A DNA stretch of 64,000 nucleotides from the NCBI GenBank assembly GCA_048267165.1, contig JBLWYD010000001.1:1-64000 (forward strand). Direction: 5' to 3'. This document shows, piece by piece, positions 1-8,580 of this stretch. Each line of letters opens with the position of its first letter. Positions within the stretch are counted from its first letter, which is position 1. The notes below the pieces were generated by a model. It had not been told where the DNA came from and ran no database searches. It was given only the letters and a program-made list of their open reading frames with translations. The stretch comes from PGYR01 sp048267165 (lineage in GTDB: Bacteria > Bacteroidota > Ignavibacteria > Kapaibacteriales > UBA2268). Both the position numbers and the translations under genes were made by a program.

Positions 1-251
1 ATTAATTTTTCGAAATTATTTTTTGGTATTTATATGTTTTTCATTTCTAATGTTTTCCTTATAAATTTATAAATATTCTAATTATACGTTTGAAACATAA
101 TAAATGATTTCACAAATTCTTTTTTCTTGATACCAAATATACAAAAAATATCAATCCATGCTCCACCTAACACCCCATCTACAAAAGAATACTTAGAGTT
201 GTATAGTATTTTCATTAATTTGTAATCTGTAAACTAACTAGAAATACGAAA
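1..251. other. AT-rich leader, no gene seen
   Basis: No convincing coding frame, RNA gene or repeat is visible in this very AT-rich stretch. It presumably contains the promoter of the downstream operon, but I could not assign a clean -7 box. Confidence 0.5.
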
Positions 252-1691
252 TTGAGTAAATTAACACCAAAAGAAGGTAGGCTGTACGTAGTATCAACTC
301 CTATCGGTAACTTTAATGATATTACACTACGTGCCCTCAATGTACTGCGCGAAGCCGATTTGGTGCTTTGTGAGAATTACAAAGAAGCGGCGGCATTGCT
401 TAAATACTTCAGTTTGGATAAAGAACTGGATAGCATAACTGTAAAAAGTGAAGAGGAAAGATACCCAGAATTCATAATGATGATAGAGGCAGGTAAAACA
501 ATTGCCCTAATATCTGATTGTGGTACTCCTGCTTTCGCCGATCCGGGCAATCAACTTATCAATACGGCTGTTAGTCGCAATTTGGATGTGCAAGTTTTGC
601 CGGGTGCTACTAGCATAATGACTGCTTTGGTGCGATGTGGATTCGATATAGAGCGATTCTATTTCGCTGGTTTCCTCTCTCGTACATCGCCTGAGCGTGT
701 TGCAGAGCTGCGTAAGCTATCTATGAATGATGATACTTTCTGCTTGCTCGAAACTCCTTATCGCCTATTACCTATGTTGGAAGATGCCGTTCAGGTTATT
801 CCTGATAGGAGAGCGTATCTGGCTTGCAATCTGACTATGAAAAACGAAACTCATCACTATGGCACTATCCAAGAGCTATATGATAAGTTCAAAGACAAAA
901 AAGTTAAAATGGAATTCGTCTTGGTTATACAAGGCAACACTTCGGGATTACCTTTGGATAAAATTAAATACGTAGAACGCGCTTCTGAATCGAGCTATCA
1001 GCACTATGATAGTGGTGAAGAGCGTCATGATGATCGTCCTCCAAGACGTGACGACAGAAGAGATGATAGAAGAGACGATCGCGGACCAAGAAGAGACGAT
1101 CGTGGTGGATTTGTGCACAAAGAAAAACGTGCCGATAGACCTCGATTCCCTCGTGCATCTAGCCCAAGACGTAATGAAGGACGTGGCCAGAACCCTGAAG
1201 ATGGGGGAGGAAGTGGCGACAGATCAAGATTCGACCGCGATGGTAGAAGTGGCGGAAGACCGCCAAGAAGAGATGGTGAAAGGGGAGGTAAACCTCGTTT
1301 CAACCGTGAAGCTAGACCATTCAGCGAAGACAGAATTGGTAGAAGTCGTAAAGATGATGGTATAGACAGACCACGCAGAGATGACCGTGGCGGAGATAGA
1401 CAACCAAGAAGAGATGATGACAGACCGAGATTCAACCGCGATGATAGAGGTGGAGAAAGACCGCCAAGAAGAGATAGCGGAGATGGCGATAGACCACGCT
1501 CAGACAGACCAAGACGCGATGACACTCGCAAACTACCTCGTAGAAAAGACGAAATGGGTAGATCGCAAGTTCAACGCAGAAGCCGAGAAGATGGAGAGAA
1601 AGGCAGTGACGAAATCCGCAAGTTCGCAGGTTGGAGAAAAGATGATATAAGAGATAAAAAACCAAAAGATGATAATGACAGTAAAGATTAG
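252..1691 (+). CDS. rsmI: 16S rRNA 2'-O-ribose C1402 methyltransferase RsmI with a long charged C-terminal tail
   Basis: RsmI uses S-adenosylmethionine to methylate the 2'-OH of C1402 in the 16S rRNA decoding centre. The first ~235 residues are a tetrapyrrole-methylase fold: VSTPIGNFNDITLRAL at the N-terminus, ISDCGTPAFADPG near residue 90 and LPGATS near 117. The start is TTG at 252 (TTG AGT AAA), with no strong Shine-Dalgarno. The family is usually about 280 residues, but this one has 479. From about residue 250 to the end it is low-complexity, dominated by Arg, Asp and Gly (RRDDR, RPPRRD, GGDR) and probably disordered. Such tails are common on RNA helicases and could add RNA binding (inference). 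It is first in a compact operon; its 3' end overlaps dut by 23 bp. Confidence 0.93.
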   Translation: MSKLTPKEGRLYVVSTPIGNFNDITLRALNVLREADLVLCENYKEAAALLKYFSLDKELDSITVKSEEERYPEFIMMIEAGKTIALISDCGTPAFADPGNQLINTAVSRNLDVQVLPGATSIMTALVRCGFDIERFYFAGFLSRTSPERVAELRKLSMNDDTFCLLETPYRLLPMLEDAVQVIPDRRAYLACNLTMKNETHHYGTIQELYDKFKDKKVKMEFVLVIQGNTSGLPLDKIKYVERASESSYQHYDSGEERHDDRPPRRDDRRDDRRDDRGPRRDDRGGFVHKEKRADRPRFPRASSPRRNEGRGQNPEDGGGSGDRSRFDRDGRSGGRPPRRDGERGGKPRFNREARPFSEDRIGRSRKDDGIDRPRRDDRGGDRQPRRDDDRPRFNRDDRGGERPPRRDSGDGDRPRSDRPRRDDTRKLPRRKDEMGRSQVQRRSREDGEKGSDEIRKFAGWRKDDIRDKKPKDDNDSKD

Positions 1692-2124
1692 AAGAATAGA
1701 AGAAAAGTATAATGATTTGCCACTACCAAGCTATGCTTCTGGTGGTTCGGCAGGTATGGATGTATATGCTGCAACAGATGAGCCGATAACTATAAAGCAC
1801 GGCGAAGTAAAAATGATACCTACTAATTTGGCTATTGCCTTGGAAAGTGGGTACGAATGTCAAGTACGTTCACGTAGTGGATTGGCTGCTAAAAATGGTG
1901 TTTTCGCACTGAATGCACCCGGCACAGTGGATAGCGATTACCGAGGTGAGATAAAGATAATTCTTGCTAACTTCGGTGAGGCAGATTTCACAATCGAGCG
2001 AGGTGATAGAATAGCACAGCTAGTTATAGCTCAGTATGAGCATATTGGTTGGAGCGAAGTTGAGTCTCTAGATGAGACTGACAGAGGAGAAGGCGGCTTC
2101 GGTAGTACGGGAGTGAAGCAATGA
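1669..2124 (+). CDS. dut: Deoxyuridine 5'-triphosphate nucleotidohydrolase (dUTPase)
   Basis: Hydrolyses dUTP to dUMP and pyrophosphate, keeping uracil out of DNA and feeding thymidylate synthesis. All five motifs of trimeric dUTPases are present in order: SGGSAGMDVYA, RSRSGLA, GTVDSDYRGEI, RGDRIAQLVI and the C-terminal RGEGGFGSTG arm that closes over the active site. The 151-residue length is normal. The predicted start (ATG ATA ATG) lies inside the end of rsmI; the second ATG two codons later is an equally possible start. The stop overlaps the fmt start as ATGA, which suggests translational coupling. Confidence 0.96.
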   Translation: MIMTVKIRRIEEKYNDLPLPSYASGGSAGMDVYAATDEPITIKHGEVKMIPTNLAIALESGYECQVRSRSGLAAKNGVFALNAPGTVDSDYRGEIKIILANFGEADFTIERGDRIAQLVIAQYEHIGWSEVESLDETDRGEGGFGSTGVKQ

Positions 2125-3047
2125 GCCGTCCGAGAATAGTATTCATGGGTACTCCAGAGTTCTCAGTGCCTACTTTGAGAGCAATCAACGAGCATTTCGA
2201 GATACCAGCTGTGGTAACTGTACCCGATAAGCCGAAAGGTAGAGGTCAGAAGATGATGCCATCACCAGTGAAAGCTGCGGCAGAGGAACTTGGTCTTAAG
2301 GTATTGCAACCAGTATCGCTGAAAGATGAAGATTTCATCGATGAGCTGAAAGAAATAAACGCTGATATATTTTGCATAGTAGCATTCAGGATATTGCCAA
2401 CGGCAGTATTCACTTTACCTAAGATAGCTTCGTTCAATGTACATACTAGTTTGTTGCCTAAGTTCAGAGGCGCTGCTCCTATTAATTGGGCAATAATCAA
2501 AGGCGAAACGAAAAGCGGTGTTACTTCGTTCATACTCGATGAGAACATAGATACAGGCAATATAGTCGGTACTAGAGAAGTAGCAATAGGTGAATCGATG
2601 ACGGCAGGCGAGCTACACGATGAGCTAATGCCATTAGCGGCAGAGTTAGCAGTAGAGACTTGTGAGCAGTTACTATCTGGTGAATATCAGAGATTAGTGC
2701 AAGACGATAGCTTAGCTAGCCCAGCACCGAAGATATTCAGAGATGATTGCAAAATCGATTTTAATTTAGATGCCGAGGACTTGAAGAACTTCATAAATGG
2801 TATGTCACCCATTCCGGGAGCATGGACTATTCTGGAAGGAAAGAAAGTAAAATTGCTAAAAAGTGAAATTTCATCGGAAATTAACACAAAACCTAAGCAT
2901 TATTTAATAAAAAATGATAATTTTCTGTTACAAACTGCGTCTGGAACTGTTAAAGTATTAGTAATCCAACCTGAAGGAAAAAAAGTTATGCAAATACGCG
3001 ATTTTCTGGCAGGATATAGAGGTAATAAAGAAGGTATATTAGAATGA
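2121..3047 (+). CDS. fmt: Methionyl-tRNA formyltransferase
   Basis: Formylates the initiator Met-tRNA from 10-formyl-tetrahydrofolate. The N-terminal Rossmann domain starts RIVFMGTPEFSVPTL. The family signature HTSLLPKFRGAAPINWAI sits near residue 110, with a catalytic-type Asp/His/Asn arrangement (NVHTSLLP). The C-terminal part, from about residue 205, is the OB-fold tRNA-binding domain with NFINGMSPIPGAW. Length 308 is typical. It overlaps dut and pfkA by 4 bp each (ATGA), so it is translated within the operon. Confidence 0.96.
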   Translation: MSRPRIVFMGTPEFSVPTLRAINEHFEIPAVVTVPDKPKGRGQKMMPSPVKAAAEELGLKVLQPVSLKDEDFIDELKEINADIFCIVAFRILPTAVFTLPKIASFNVHTSLLPKFRGAAPINWAIIKGETKSGVTSFILDENIDTGNIVGTREVAIGESMTAGELHDELMPLAAELAVETCEQLLSGEYQRLVQDDSLASPAPKIFRDDCKIDFNLDAEDLKNFINGMSPIPGAWTILEGKKVKLLKSEISSEINTKPKHYLIKNDNFLLQTASGTVKVLVIQPEGKKVMQIRDFLAGYRGNKEGILE

Positions 3048-4006
3048 AAAGAATAGCGATATTGACAAGTGGTGGCGATGCCCCCGGTATGAATGCACAC
3101 ATCAGAGCCGTAGTACGTACGGGTTTAGCTCGTGGACTAGAAGTAGTAGGTATAGTCGGCGGTTATGAAGGACTGATGGAAGGTAACTTCAGAAAATTGG
3201 AAAGAAAAGATACAGTTAATATAGTTTCACAAGGTGGGACTATACTTAAGACGAGTCGCTCGGAAGTATTCCTATCGAAAGAAGGAAGAGCTAAGGGTGC
3301 AAAAAATTTGAAAGATAATAATATAGACGGCTTGATTGCCTGCGGTGGTGATGGTACTCTGAAAGGAGCCCACGCACTATTCAAAGAGCACGGAGTTAGG
3401 ATAGTAGGTACACCCGGTACTATTGACAATGATTTGTATGGTACTTATTATACTATTGGGTTCGATACAGCTTGTAACACAGCTGCCGAAGCAATAGATA
3501 GAATCCGCGATACTGCCGATTCGCACGGTCGTGTATTCATAGTAGAAGTAATGGGACGACACGAAGGTCACATAGCTATGGAAGTTGGTATCTCTTGTGG
3601 TGCAGAGTATATATCTGTTCCCGAGGCCGTTACTAATCTAGAAATCCTTTACGATAAATATACTCAACTTGGCTTCCACAACCGTACTATAATAGTAATC
3701 GGAGAAGGTGGCGGTAAGTACAAAGGTGCTTACGAGCTAGCAGAAGCATTAAAAAATGAATATAATATAGACGCAAAATGTGCTGTATTGGGTCACATCC
3801 AACGTGGTGGTTCGCCTACTGTTCGCGATAGAACATTAGCTAGTCACTTGGGGTTGTCAGCAGTTGACGCTCTACTTGCTGGTAAAACGAATGTATTAGT
3901 TGGTCGTGTACACCACAATATTACTTATACTCCATTCCCAGAGACTTGGACTAAGAGAAAAGAATTGCAGCCGTATATGTTTGACCTAGCAGAGCTTCTT
4001 GCATAG
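3044..4006 (+). CDS. pfkA: ATP-dependent 6-phosphofructokinase
   Basis: Phosphorylates fructose 6-phosphate to fructose 1,6-bisphosphate, the committed step of glycolysis. Motifs seen: TSGGDAPGMN at the N-terminus (nucleotide loop), CGGDGT near residue 101 and PGTIDND near 125. The Gly in GGDG and the Gly of PGTIDND are residues associated with ATP rather than pyrophosphate as donor. LGHIQRGGSPT near residue 245 is the substrate-binding signature. Length 320 matches bacterial PfkA. It starts at an ATGA overlap with fmt and is followed after 3 bp by nadK. Confidence 0.95.
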   Translation: MKRIAILTSGGDAPGMNAHIRAVVRTGLARGLEVVGIVGGYEGLMEGNFRKLERKDTVNIVSQGGTILKTSRSEVFLSKEGRAKGAKNLKDNNIDGLIACGGDGTLKGAHALFKEHGVRIVGTPGTIDNDLYGTYYTIGFDTACNTAAEAIDRIRDTADSHGRVFIVEVMGRHEGHIAMEVGISCGAEYISVPEAVTNLEILYDKYTQLGFHNRTIIVIGEGGGKYKGAYELAEALKNEYNIDAKCAVLGHIQRGGSPTVRDRTLASHLGLSAVDALLAGKTNVLVGRVHHNITYTPFPETWTKRKELQPYMFDLAELLA

Positions 4007-4009
4007 TAT

Positions 4010-4882
4010 ATGATAACTTATGCCATATTCGAAGCAATAGACAGACCCGAAGCTGAAGAACTAGCCGTAAAGGCAATAGAAATTCTTCAAAGACTCGGTG
4101 CGAATGTCTGTGTTTCGGAAACATTAGTCAAGAAATATGGCGATAGTATGCCTGAGATTAGAGTATGCAAACGCTCTAGCTATGATGATGTTGCCGATGT
4201 TATAATCACTTTTGGTGGCGACGGTACAATACTTTCGGCAGTCCAATCTTATATAACTTCCGATGTTCCTATTATGGGATTCAACGTTGGGAAGCTCGGC
4301 TTTCTAGCTGAATTCGTAGTCAGCGGACTAGAAGAAACACTCAAAGATTTGATGAAAGGTAACTATAAGGTTATCACTCGCTCGGCTATCGAAACAACTA
4401 TTGACGGCGAGACTATATATGCCCTCAACGATATGGTAATAGAGAAGAGCGAAACTTCGCACATGGTAGAAATCAAGGCATATTCGAACAAGCATTTCAT
4501 TGGTGAGTACTTCGCAGATGGTTTGATAATAGCTACTCCTACTGGCTCAACTGCATACAGTCTTTCTGCTGGTGGACCTGTTATATTCCCGACTTCACCC
4601 GTGTTTTGTATTACCCCTGTTTCACCTCATTCACTTACTCATAGACCGCTCGTAGTACCTGACAATCAGCAGCTAGAATTTGAAGTGTATAGCCGAACAG
4701 GTGAGCTAAAGCTAGTAGCTGACGGTAAAGTCAGAAAGAAAATTAAAAATGGTGATATAATCCAGATTAGAAAATCGGATGAAACCGTAAAACTTGTAGA
4801 ACCTGAGAATAGCTCGTTCTTCGACGTACTAAGGGATAAGTTCCTTTGGGCAGAACACAGAACGAATAAGGAGATTAAATAA
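4010..4882 (+). CDS. nadK: NAD kinase
   Basis: Phosphorylates NAD to NADP with ATP or polyphosphate. Diagnostic motifs are FGGDGTILSAVQ near residue 67, NVGKLGFLAEF near 95, NDMVIEK near 145 and TPTGSTAYSLSAGGPVI near 180, which together form the NAD- and ATP-binding site. The 290-residue length is normal. It sits 3 bp after pfkA, and its stop codon TAA (4880-4882) probably overlaps the unusual start of lgt. Confidence 0.96.
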   Translation: MITYAIFEAIDRPEAEELAVKAIEILQRLGANVCVSETLVKKYGDSMPEIRVCKRSSYDDVADVIITFGGDGTILSAVQSYITSDVPIMGFNVGKLGFLAEFVVSGLEETLKDLMKGNYKVITRSAIETTIDGETIYALNDMVIEKSETSHMVEIKAYSNKHFIGEYFADGLIIATPTGSTAYSLSAGGPVIFPTSPVFCITPVSPHSLTHRPLVVPDNQQLEFEVYSRTGELKLVADGKVRKKIKNGDIIQIRKSDETVKLVEPENSSFFDVLRDKFLWAEHRTNKEIK

Positions 4883-5679
4883 TCGAACATTTTTTTGCTT
4901 CCATAGATTGGTCAGTCAGCCCAGATTTAATTGATTTCGGAATACTCAAAATCCGCTGGTATGGGTTGCTATTTGCACTCTCTTTCGTATTAGGATATCA
5001 GATTATTCACAAGATATTCCAGCACGAAGGACACACTCAAAAGCAATTAGACTCACTAACTGTATATATGATTTTGGGAACAGTAATCGGTGCTAGATTG
5101 GGTCACTGCCTATTCTACGAGCCGTCTTATTACTTATCTAATCCTATAGAAATACTAAAAGTTTGGAACGGAGGACTAGCCAGCCACGGGGCTGCAATAG
5201 GTATCCTAACTTCGCTCTATATATTCGCACAGAAAAACAAAGACATATCCTACCCTTGGATAGTAGATAGAATAGTTATAGTAGTTGCTTCGGCAGGTTT
5301 TTTCATCCGCCTTGGTAATTTCTTCAATTCGGAGATACTTGGAACGCCGTCAGATTTGCCCTGGGCTGTCGTTTTTCATAGAATAGATGAGATTGCACGC
5401 CATCCATCGCAAATGTACGAGGCAATAGCTTATCTGGGCATATTCGCAGTACTTTGGGCGCACTATAGCAAATGGAAAGAGAAAACTGCAGACTATGCTC
5501 TACTTTCTCGATTTTTGATAATGATATTTAGTGCTAGATTTATAATCGAGTTCACTAAAGAAAATCAATCGGCATTCGAAAATGGGATGTTCCTTAACAT
5601 GGGGCAACTCCTGAGCATACCACTTATTATACTCGGTGTGATACTACTTATAAGATCAGCTGGTAAGCAAAAGGTCTAA
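4879..5679 (+). CDS. lgt: Phosphatidylglycerol--prolipoprotein diacylglyceryl transferase, probable non-AUG/GUG/UUG start
   Basis: Transfers diacylglycerol from phosphatidylglycerol to the lipobox cysteine of prolipoproteins in the inner membrane. Signatures: IRWYGLLFALSFVLG in the first membrane segment, SHGAAIGI near residue 98 and RLGNFFNSEILG, then HPSQMYEA. The first TTG in frame (4966) would cut off conserved IRWYG and the preceding periplasmic segment. Reading back in frame reaches a stop at 4876-4878 with no ATG, GTG or TTG. The 5' limit given here is ATA 4879, which would overlap the nadK stop as ATAA, parallel to the ATGA overlaps of fmt and pfkA. ATC 4882 and ATA 4903 are alternatives. 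The product (about 266 residues from 4879) has normal family length. Confidence 0.88.
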   Translation: MIEHFFASIDWSVSPDLIDFGILKIRWYGLLFALSFVLGYQIIHKIFQHEGHTQKQLDSLTVYMILGTVIGARLGHCLFYEPSYYLSNPIEILKVWNGGLASHGAAIGILTSLYIFAQKNKDISYPWIVDRIVIVVASAGFFIRLGNFFNSEILGTPSDLPWAVVFHRIDEIARHPSQMYEAIAYLGIFAVLWAHYSKWKEKTADYALLSRFLIMIFSARFIIEFTKENQSAFENGMFLNMGQLLSIPLIILGVILLIRSAGKQKV

Positions 5680-5690
5680 TTTTTCTGAAA

Positions 5691-5756
5691 GTAGAGACGT
5701 ATTGCATACGTCTCCAAGAGTAGAAGGATTCTGAGACGTATGCAATACGTCTCTAC
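5691..5756. repeat. 24-bp perfect inverted repeat with nested palindromes
   Basis: 5691-5714 and 5733-5756 are exact reverse complements separated by 18 bp. Each arm is itself a short palindrome (GAGACGTAT, 3-nt centre, ATACGTCTC). Degenerate relatives of the arm occur at about 47020-47043 and 61083-61107, so this is a dispersed repeat family. It lies between the convergent lgt and nadV genes. Confidence 0.85.
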
Positions 5757-5841
5757 AAAGCCACTGTGCATTGGAATGGATACTTCTAACGCCTTTAGCG
5801 TAATCTGTATGACAGTGCATGCTCAATGTCGTAACAAAAAA

Positions 5842-5865
5842 AAGACGCATATTTCTATGCGTCTT
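5842..5865 (-). terminator. Rho-independent terminator after nadV (reused hairpin)
   Basis: A 10-bp stem AAGACGCATA / TATGCGTCTT with a 4-nt loop is followed on the minus strand by a run of T (A run 5836-5843 on plus). It lies 12 bp beyond the nadV stop. Virtually the same hairpin recurs at 8544-8567 and, with a shorter stem and opposite orientation, at 42102-42125. Confidence 0.85.
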
Positions 5866-5876
5866 GCTGAATTATT

Positions 5877-7250
5877 CTATAAATTAACATTTGCTTTCAC
5901 TTGTTCGTGAGTATATTCTTTAATTAATACTCCATCTTCAAAGACTGTTTCAAGTAAGTCCACATTTGATGAATCTTTACGTACGCTCTTAAATCCATCA
6001 TCCGACCTAATTAATTGTAATCTACCTTTTTTAGATGTTTTTCCTTTGTCTGTTATTGGGTCTTTGAATACATCGTACCATTTACCAGACCGTCTTATAG
6101 CACTACACTTGATTGCGAACTTCTGAGTATCACGGTCATGTTTCTGTAATAAACCACCACCTGAACCAAAAGTAATGTTCTCAGCTGACCAGCCATTGAT
6201 TAAGTAATTTCCTAATATATCTTTTATCATCGCCAAATCTATACCGTCACCTTGTATTATTCTAATTTTAGGATTCAAAACTTTAAATCCTTTAGAGTTG
6301 TAAGTATATCCAAATTTATCACCCAAAATATTAATTATTTTGAGAGTAACTACTTCTGGATTACCTGAATCTGGACGTATTATTAATGTACCGTCTCTAT
6401 TTAGAATCTCATCTTTTAGCTCTGTACCCCATAAATTAGCACACGCATTATATATATCATAGCTGTCGCTTACACAGGCTACTAAGCCAGTAGGATAGCT
6501 TTCTAACATATTCCTGTATGCCTCTAATTCATCATCCCAACTTGTTATCGTTGAGTGTTCGGAAGCAGGGATTGAGTAACCTGAATTACTACTAGCAGAA
6601 TAATAGTTATTTAGTAATCTCATTGAGATTAGATTATCCGTCCCCATGAAATTAATCAGATGAGCCGAACCACCAATAGCTGCCGTTTCTGATGATGAGA
6701 CTCCTCTAGAACCGAAGTCATGTAACTTGAAATCTATTCCATCCATTGTATCACTAGTCTTTTCATAGAATCCTTTTACTACATTTTTGATTTCATGTGA
6801 ATATGTAGCAACTGTACTTGGATACCAAACTCTTGATAGTAAAGTTTCCAGATAATTAGTCAACCAGAAGAATTCGGGATCAGTGTTCTCTATTGTCATC
6901 ATTACGTTCTTGTAAGGGATTCTACTACCTTCGGGTACAGCTTTTATTCTGATTGGTAAGTGGCCGTTATGTTTTTCAAGAAGTCTAGTCCATGCCTTTT
7001 CATTAAAAATAGAACCTGACTGGAAGTGATTCGACAGCAATTCTTTAGCTTCTTGAATCTTTTCTTGTGTTATTACTTTACCGGTTAGATATTCTTTGAT
7101 ATAATACTGCAGACCGTAGAATATCACATTTTGGAATCTACCACCTCTACTTTCATAGTATGAGTAAACAATTTCTGTGTCTTTAGGGTATTGTAAATAG
7201 TGGCTTACTTTATAACTATCAGTATCGAGTATAATATTATTTGCAAACAT
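5877..7250 (-). CDS. nadV: Nicotinamide phosphoribosyltransferase
   Basis: Condenses nicotinamide with PRPP to give nicotinamide mononucleotide (NMN), the first step of two-step NAD salvage. It resembles eukaryotic NAMPT and phage NadV: DTDSYKVSHYLQYP at the N-terminus, HDFGSRGVSS with ETAAIGGSAHLINFMGTD following, IPASEHSTITSW near residue 225 and RPDSGNPE near 290 for phosphate and ribose binding. At 457 residues it is near full length for the family. It is immediately downstream (4 bp) of the NMN adenylyltransferase fusion on the same strand, so the two form a salvage operon converting nicotinamide to NAD. Confidence 0.93.
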   Translation of the reverse strand: MFANNIILDTDSYKVSHYLQYPKDTEIVYSYYESRGGRFQNVIFYGLQYYIKEYLTGKVITQEKIQEAKELLSNHFQSGSIFNEKAWTRLLEKHNGHLPIRIKAVPEGSRIPYKNVMMTIENTDPEFFWLTNYLETLLSRVWYPSTVATYSHEIKNVVKGFYEKTSDTMDGIDFKLHDFGSRGVSSSETAAIGGSAHLINFMGTDNLISMRLLNNYYSASSNSGYSIPASEHSTITSWDDELEAYRNMLESYPTGLVACVSDSYDIYNACANLWGTELKDEILNRDGTLIIRPDSGNPEVVTLKIINILGDKFGYTYNSKGFKVLNPKIRIIQGDGIDLAMIKDILGNYLINGWSAENITFGSGGGLLQKHDRDTQKFAIKCSAIRRSGKWYDVFKDPITDKGKTSKKGRLQLIRSDDGFKSVRKDSSNVDLLETVFEDGVLIKEYTHEQVKANVNL

Positions 7251-7254
7251 GATA

Positions 7255-8349
7255 TTACCTTATTGATTTAATTAATGATTCTAATAGAATGTGATGTTCT
7301 GGCATAACATCGGCTTCTGTAATTTCGCTGAGTTTAAACCATTTCAAAAAGGCAATGTCATCAGCTGGTTGAGCTTTGCCATAAGTATAAGTTGCTTTAT
7401 AGAAAATTGTAATAATCTTATCAATTTCATTTTTATATCTCCAATCATCTATTTTATGACTTGATATATATTGGAAGTCGTTTACCTCTAATCCAGTTTC
7501 TTCGGATACTTCTCTACGTGCTGTATTTTCAAAATTCAAATCCTTTGGGTCTGAAAAGCCACCAATAAATCTATAATTAGATTCATCAGCTTTTTTACCC
7601 AATAGAACCTCATCACCATTAATAATTGCGATATCAACGGTTGTATGAACTCTTGGGTACTGATTAAAAGTAGCGTAAATATTTCCTGCTCTGAAGTCTT
7701 TACTAGTGTACTTATTATTATGTATATTCTCACGGATTTGCGAGCCCGCTACAGTCACAATGCTAGGTAGAGCATAAGTAGAGTATTTGCCCGAATAATG
7801 TTGAATAAAGCTATCTCTAGACCCGTATAGGAGTACTAGTGAATTTGGGTATATCTCAGCTATTCTATTATCTAAAGTCTTAGACCAAAGTTCATTGGAT
7901 GACATATCGGGTAATGGTACAACAGTCACATCATCAAATTTATCTTCGATCATATTTTTTCTAGATTCGTAATCTAGTGGGTTACGCTTTGATGATAAAA
8001 CTGGAGTAACCCCAAGAAAGATGACTACTTTCCTGTGCTTTTGCTTTACATTATCGATTAGCGAAATGTGTCCGTCGTGCAAATCATCAACTTGGAATCT
8101 ACCAACTATAACTCCCACAGAAGACAGTTCTGGGTGAATTTTATTAATCAAATCGGGGTCTAACCCTTGACGTTGTACAATTGAAGATGATGTGCTTCTA
8201 CTAAGCATAATTTGTTTTGAATACTTCATGTAATCTTTACCTTCTATGTATTCTTTGTCAAGTATATTATGCAACCCTTGCTTTGATAGTTTACCGCCAT
8301 TAGACTCTATCAATTCGAGTATCTCTGATATTGTGTACTGTCTTTCCAT
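7255..8349 (-). CDS. HTH-like / NMN adenylyltransferase / Nudix hydrolase fusion
   Basis: Three regions are visible in 364 residues. Residues 1-60 (TISEILELIESNGGKLSKQGLHNIL...) look like a small helix-turn-helix domain. From about residue 78, GVIVGRFQVDDLHDGH is the nucleotidyltransferase loop with the HxGH-type motif, followed by SRKNMIEDKFDD, as in NMN adenylyltransferases. From about residue 235 a Nudix domain carries GGFSDP and REVSEETGLEV, matching GX5EX7REUXEEXGU. Cyanobacterial and phage NMNAT-Nudix proteins have the last two domains only. The added HTH recalls the layout of the regulator NadR (HTH-NMNAT-kinase). It is the first gene of an operon with nadV. Enzymatic assignment is firm; DNA binding is inference. 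Confidence 0.88.
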   Translation of the reverse strand: MERQYTISEILELIESNGGKLSKQGLHNILDKEYIEGKDYMKYSKQIMLSRSTSSSIVQRQGLDPDLINKIHPELSSVGVIVGRFQVDDLHDGHISLIDNVKQKHRKVVIFLGVTPVLSSKRNPLDYESRKNMIEDKFDDVTVVPLPDMSSNELWSKTLDNRIAEIYPNSLVLLYGSRDSFIQHYSGKYSTYALPSIVTVAGSQIRENIHNNKYTSKDFRAGNIYATFNQYPRVHTTVDIAIINGDEVLLGKKADESNYRFIGGFSDPKDLNFENTARREVSEETGLEVNDFQYISSHKIDDWRYKNEIDKIITIFYKATYTYGKAQPADDIAFLKWFKLSEITEADVMPEHHILLESLIKSIR

Positions 8350-8543
8350 AATATTTCCGGTTATTGTAAATTACAACTAGACAAACATACATATTTATTT
8401 GACGTATGTCAAGTATTATTTTCTTTTTAAGGGAGGTCGATTTATTGTCAGTTCTTACAAATAAGAGGTGGACCGCATAACTATAGGTTTTGGATAGAGT
8501 AAAGGGGGTGTCTTAATTAAATAAAATTCGTATTGTAAAAAAA

Positions 8544-8567
8544 AAGACGCATATTTCTATGCGTCTT
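8544..8567 (-). terminator. Rho-independent terminator downstream of dnaK
   Basis: Same AAGACGCATA / TATGCGTCTT hairpin as at 5842, again with a T run on the minus strand (A run from 8537). It lies 110 bp past the dnaK stop, with the 8581-8671 repeat between them. Confidence 0.8.
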
Positions 8568-8580
8568 GCTTCTATTTTTA

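Noticed and set aside
1025..1531. A 168-codon minus-strand frame and two plus-strand frames inside the rsmI tail
   Set aside because: They are by-products of repeated Arg/Asp/Gly codons in the tail; compositions are low-complexity and resemble no protein.
4966..5679. lgt starting at TTG 4966
   Set aside because: This start deletes the conserved IRWYG and the first membrane segment, so a start upstream is more likely despite the unusual codon.
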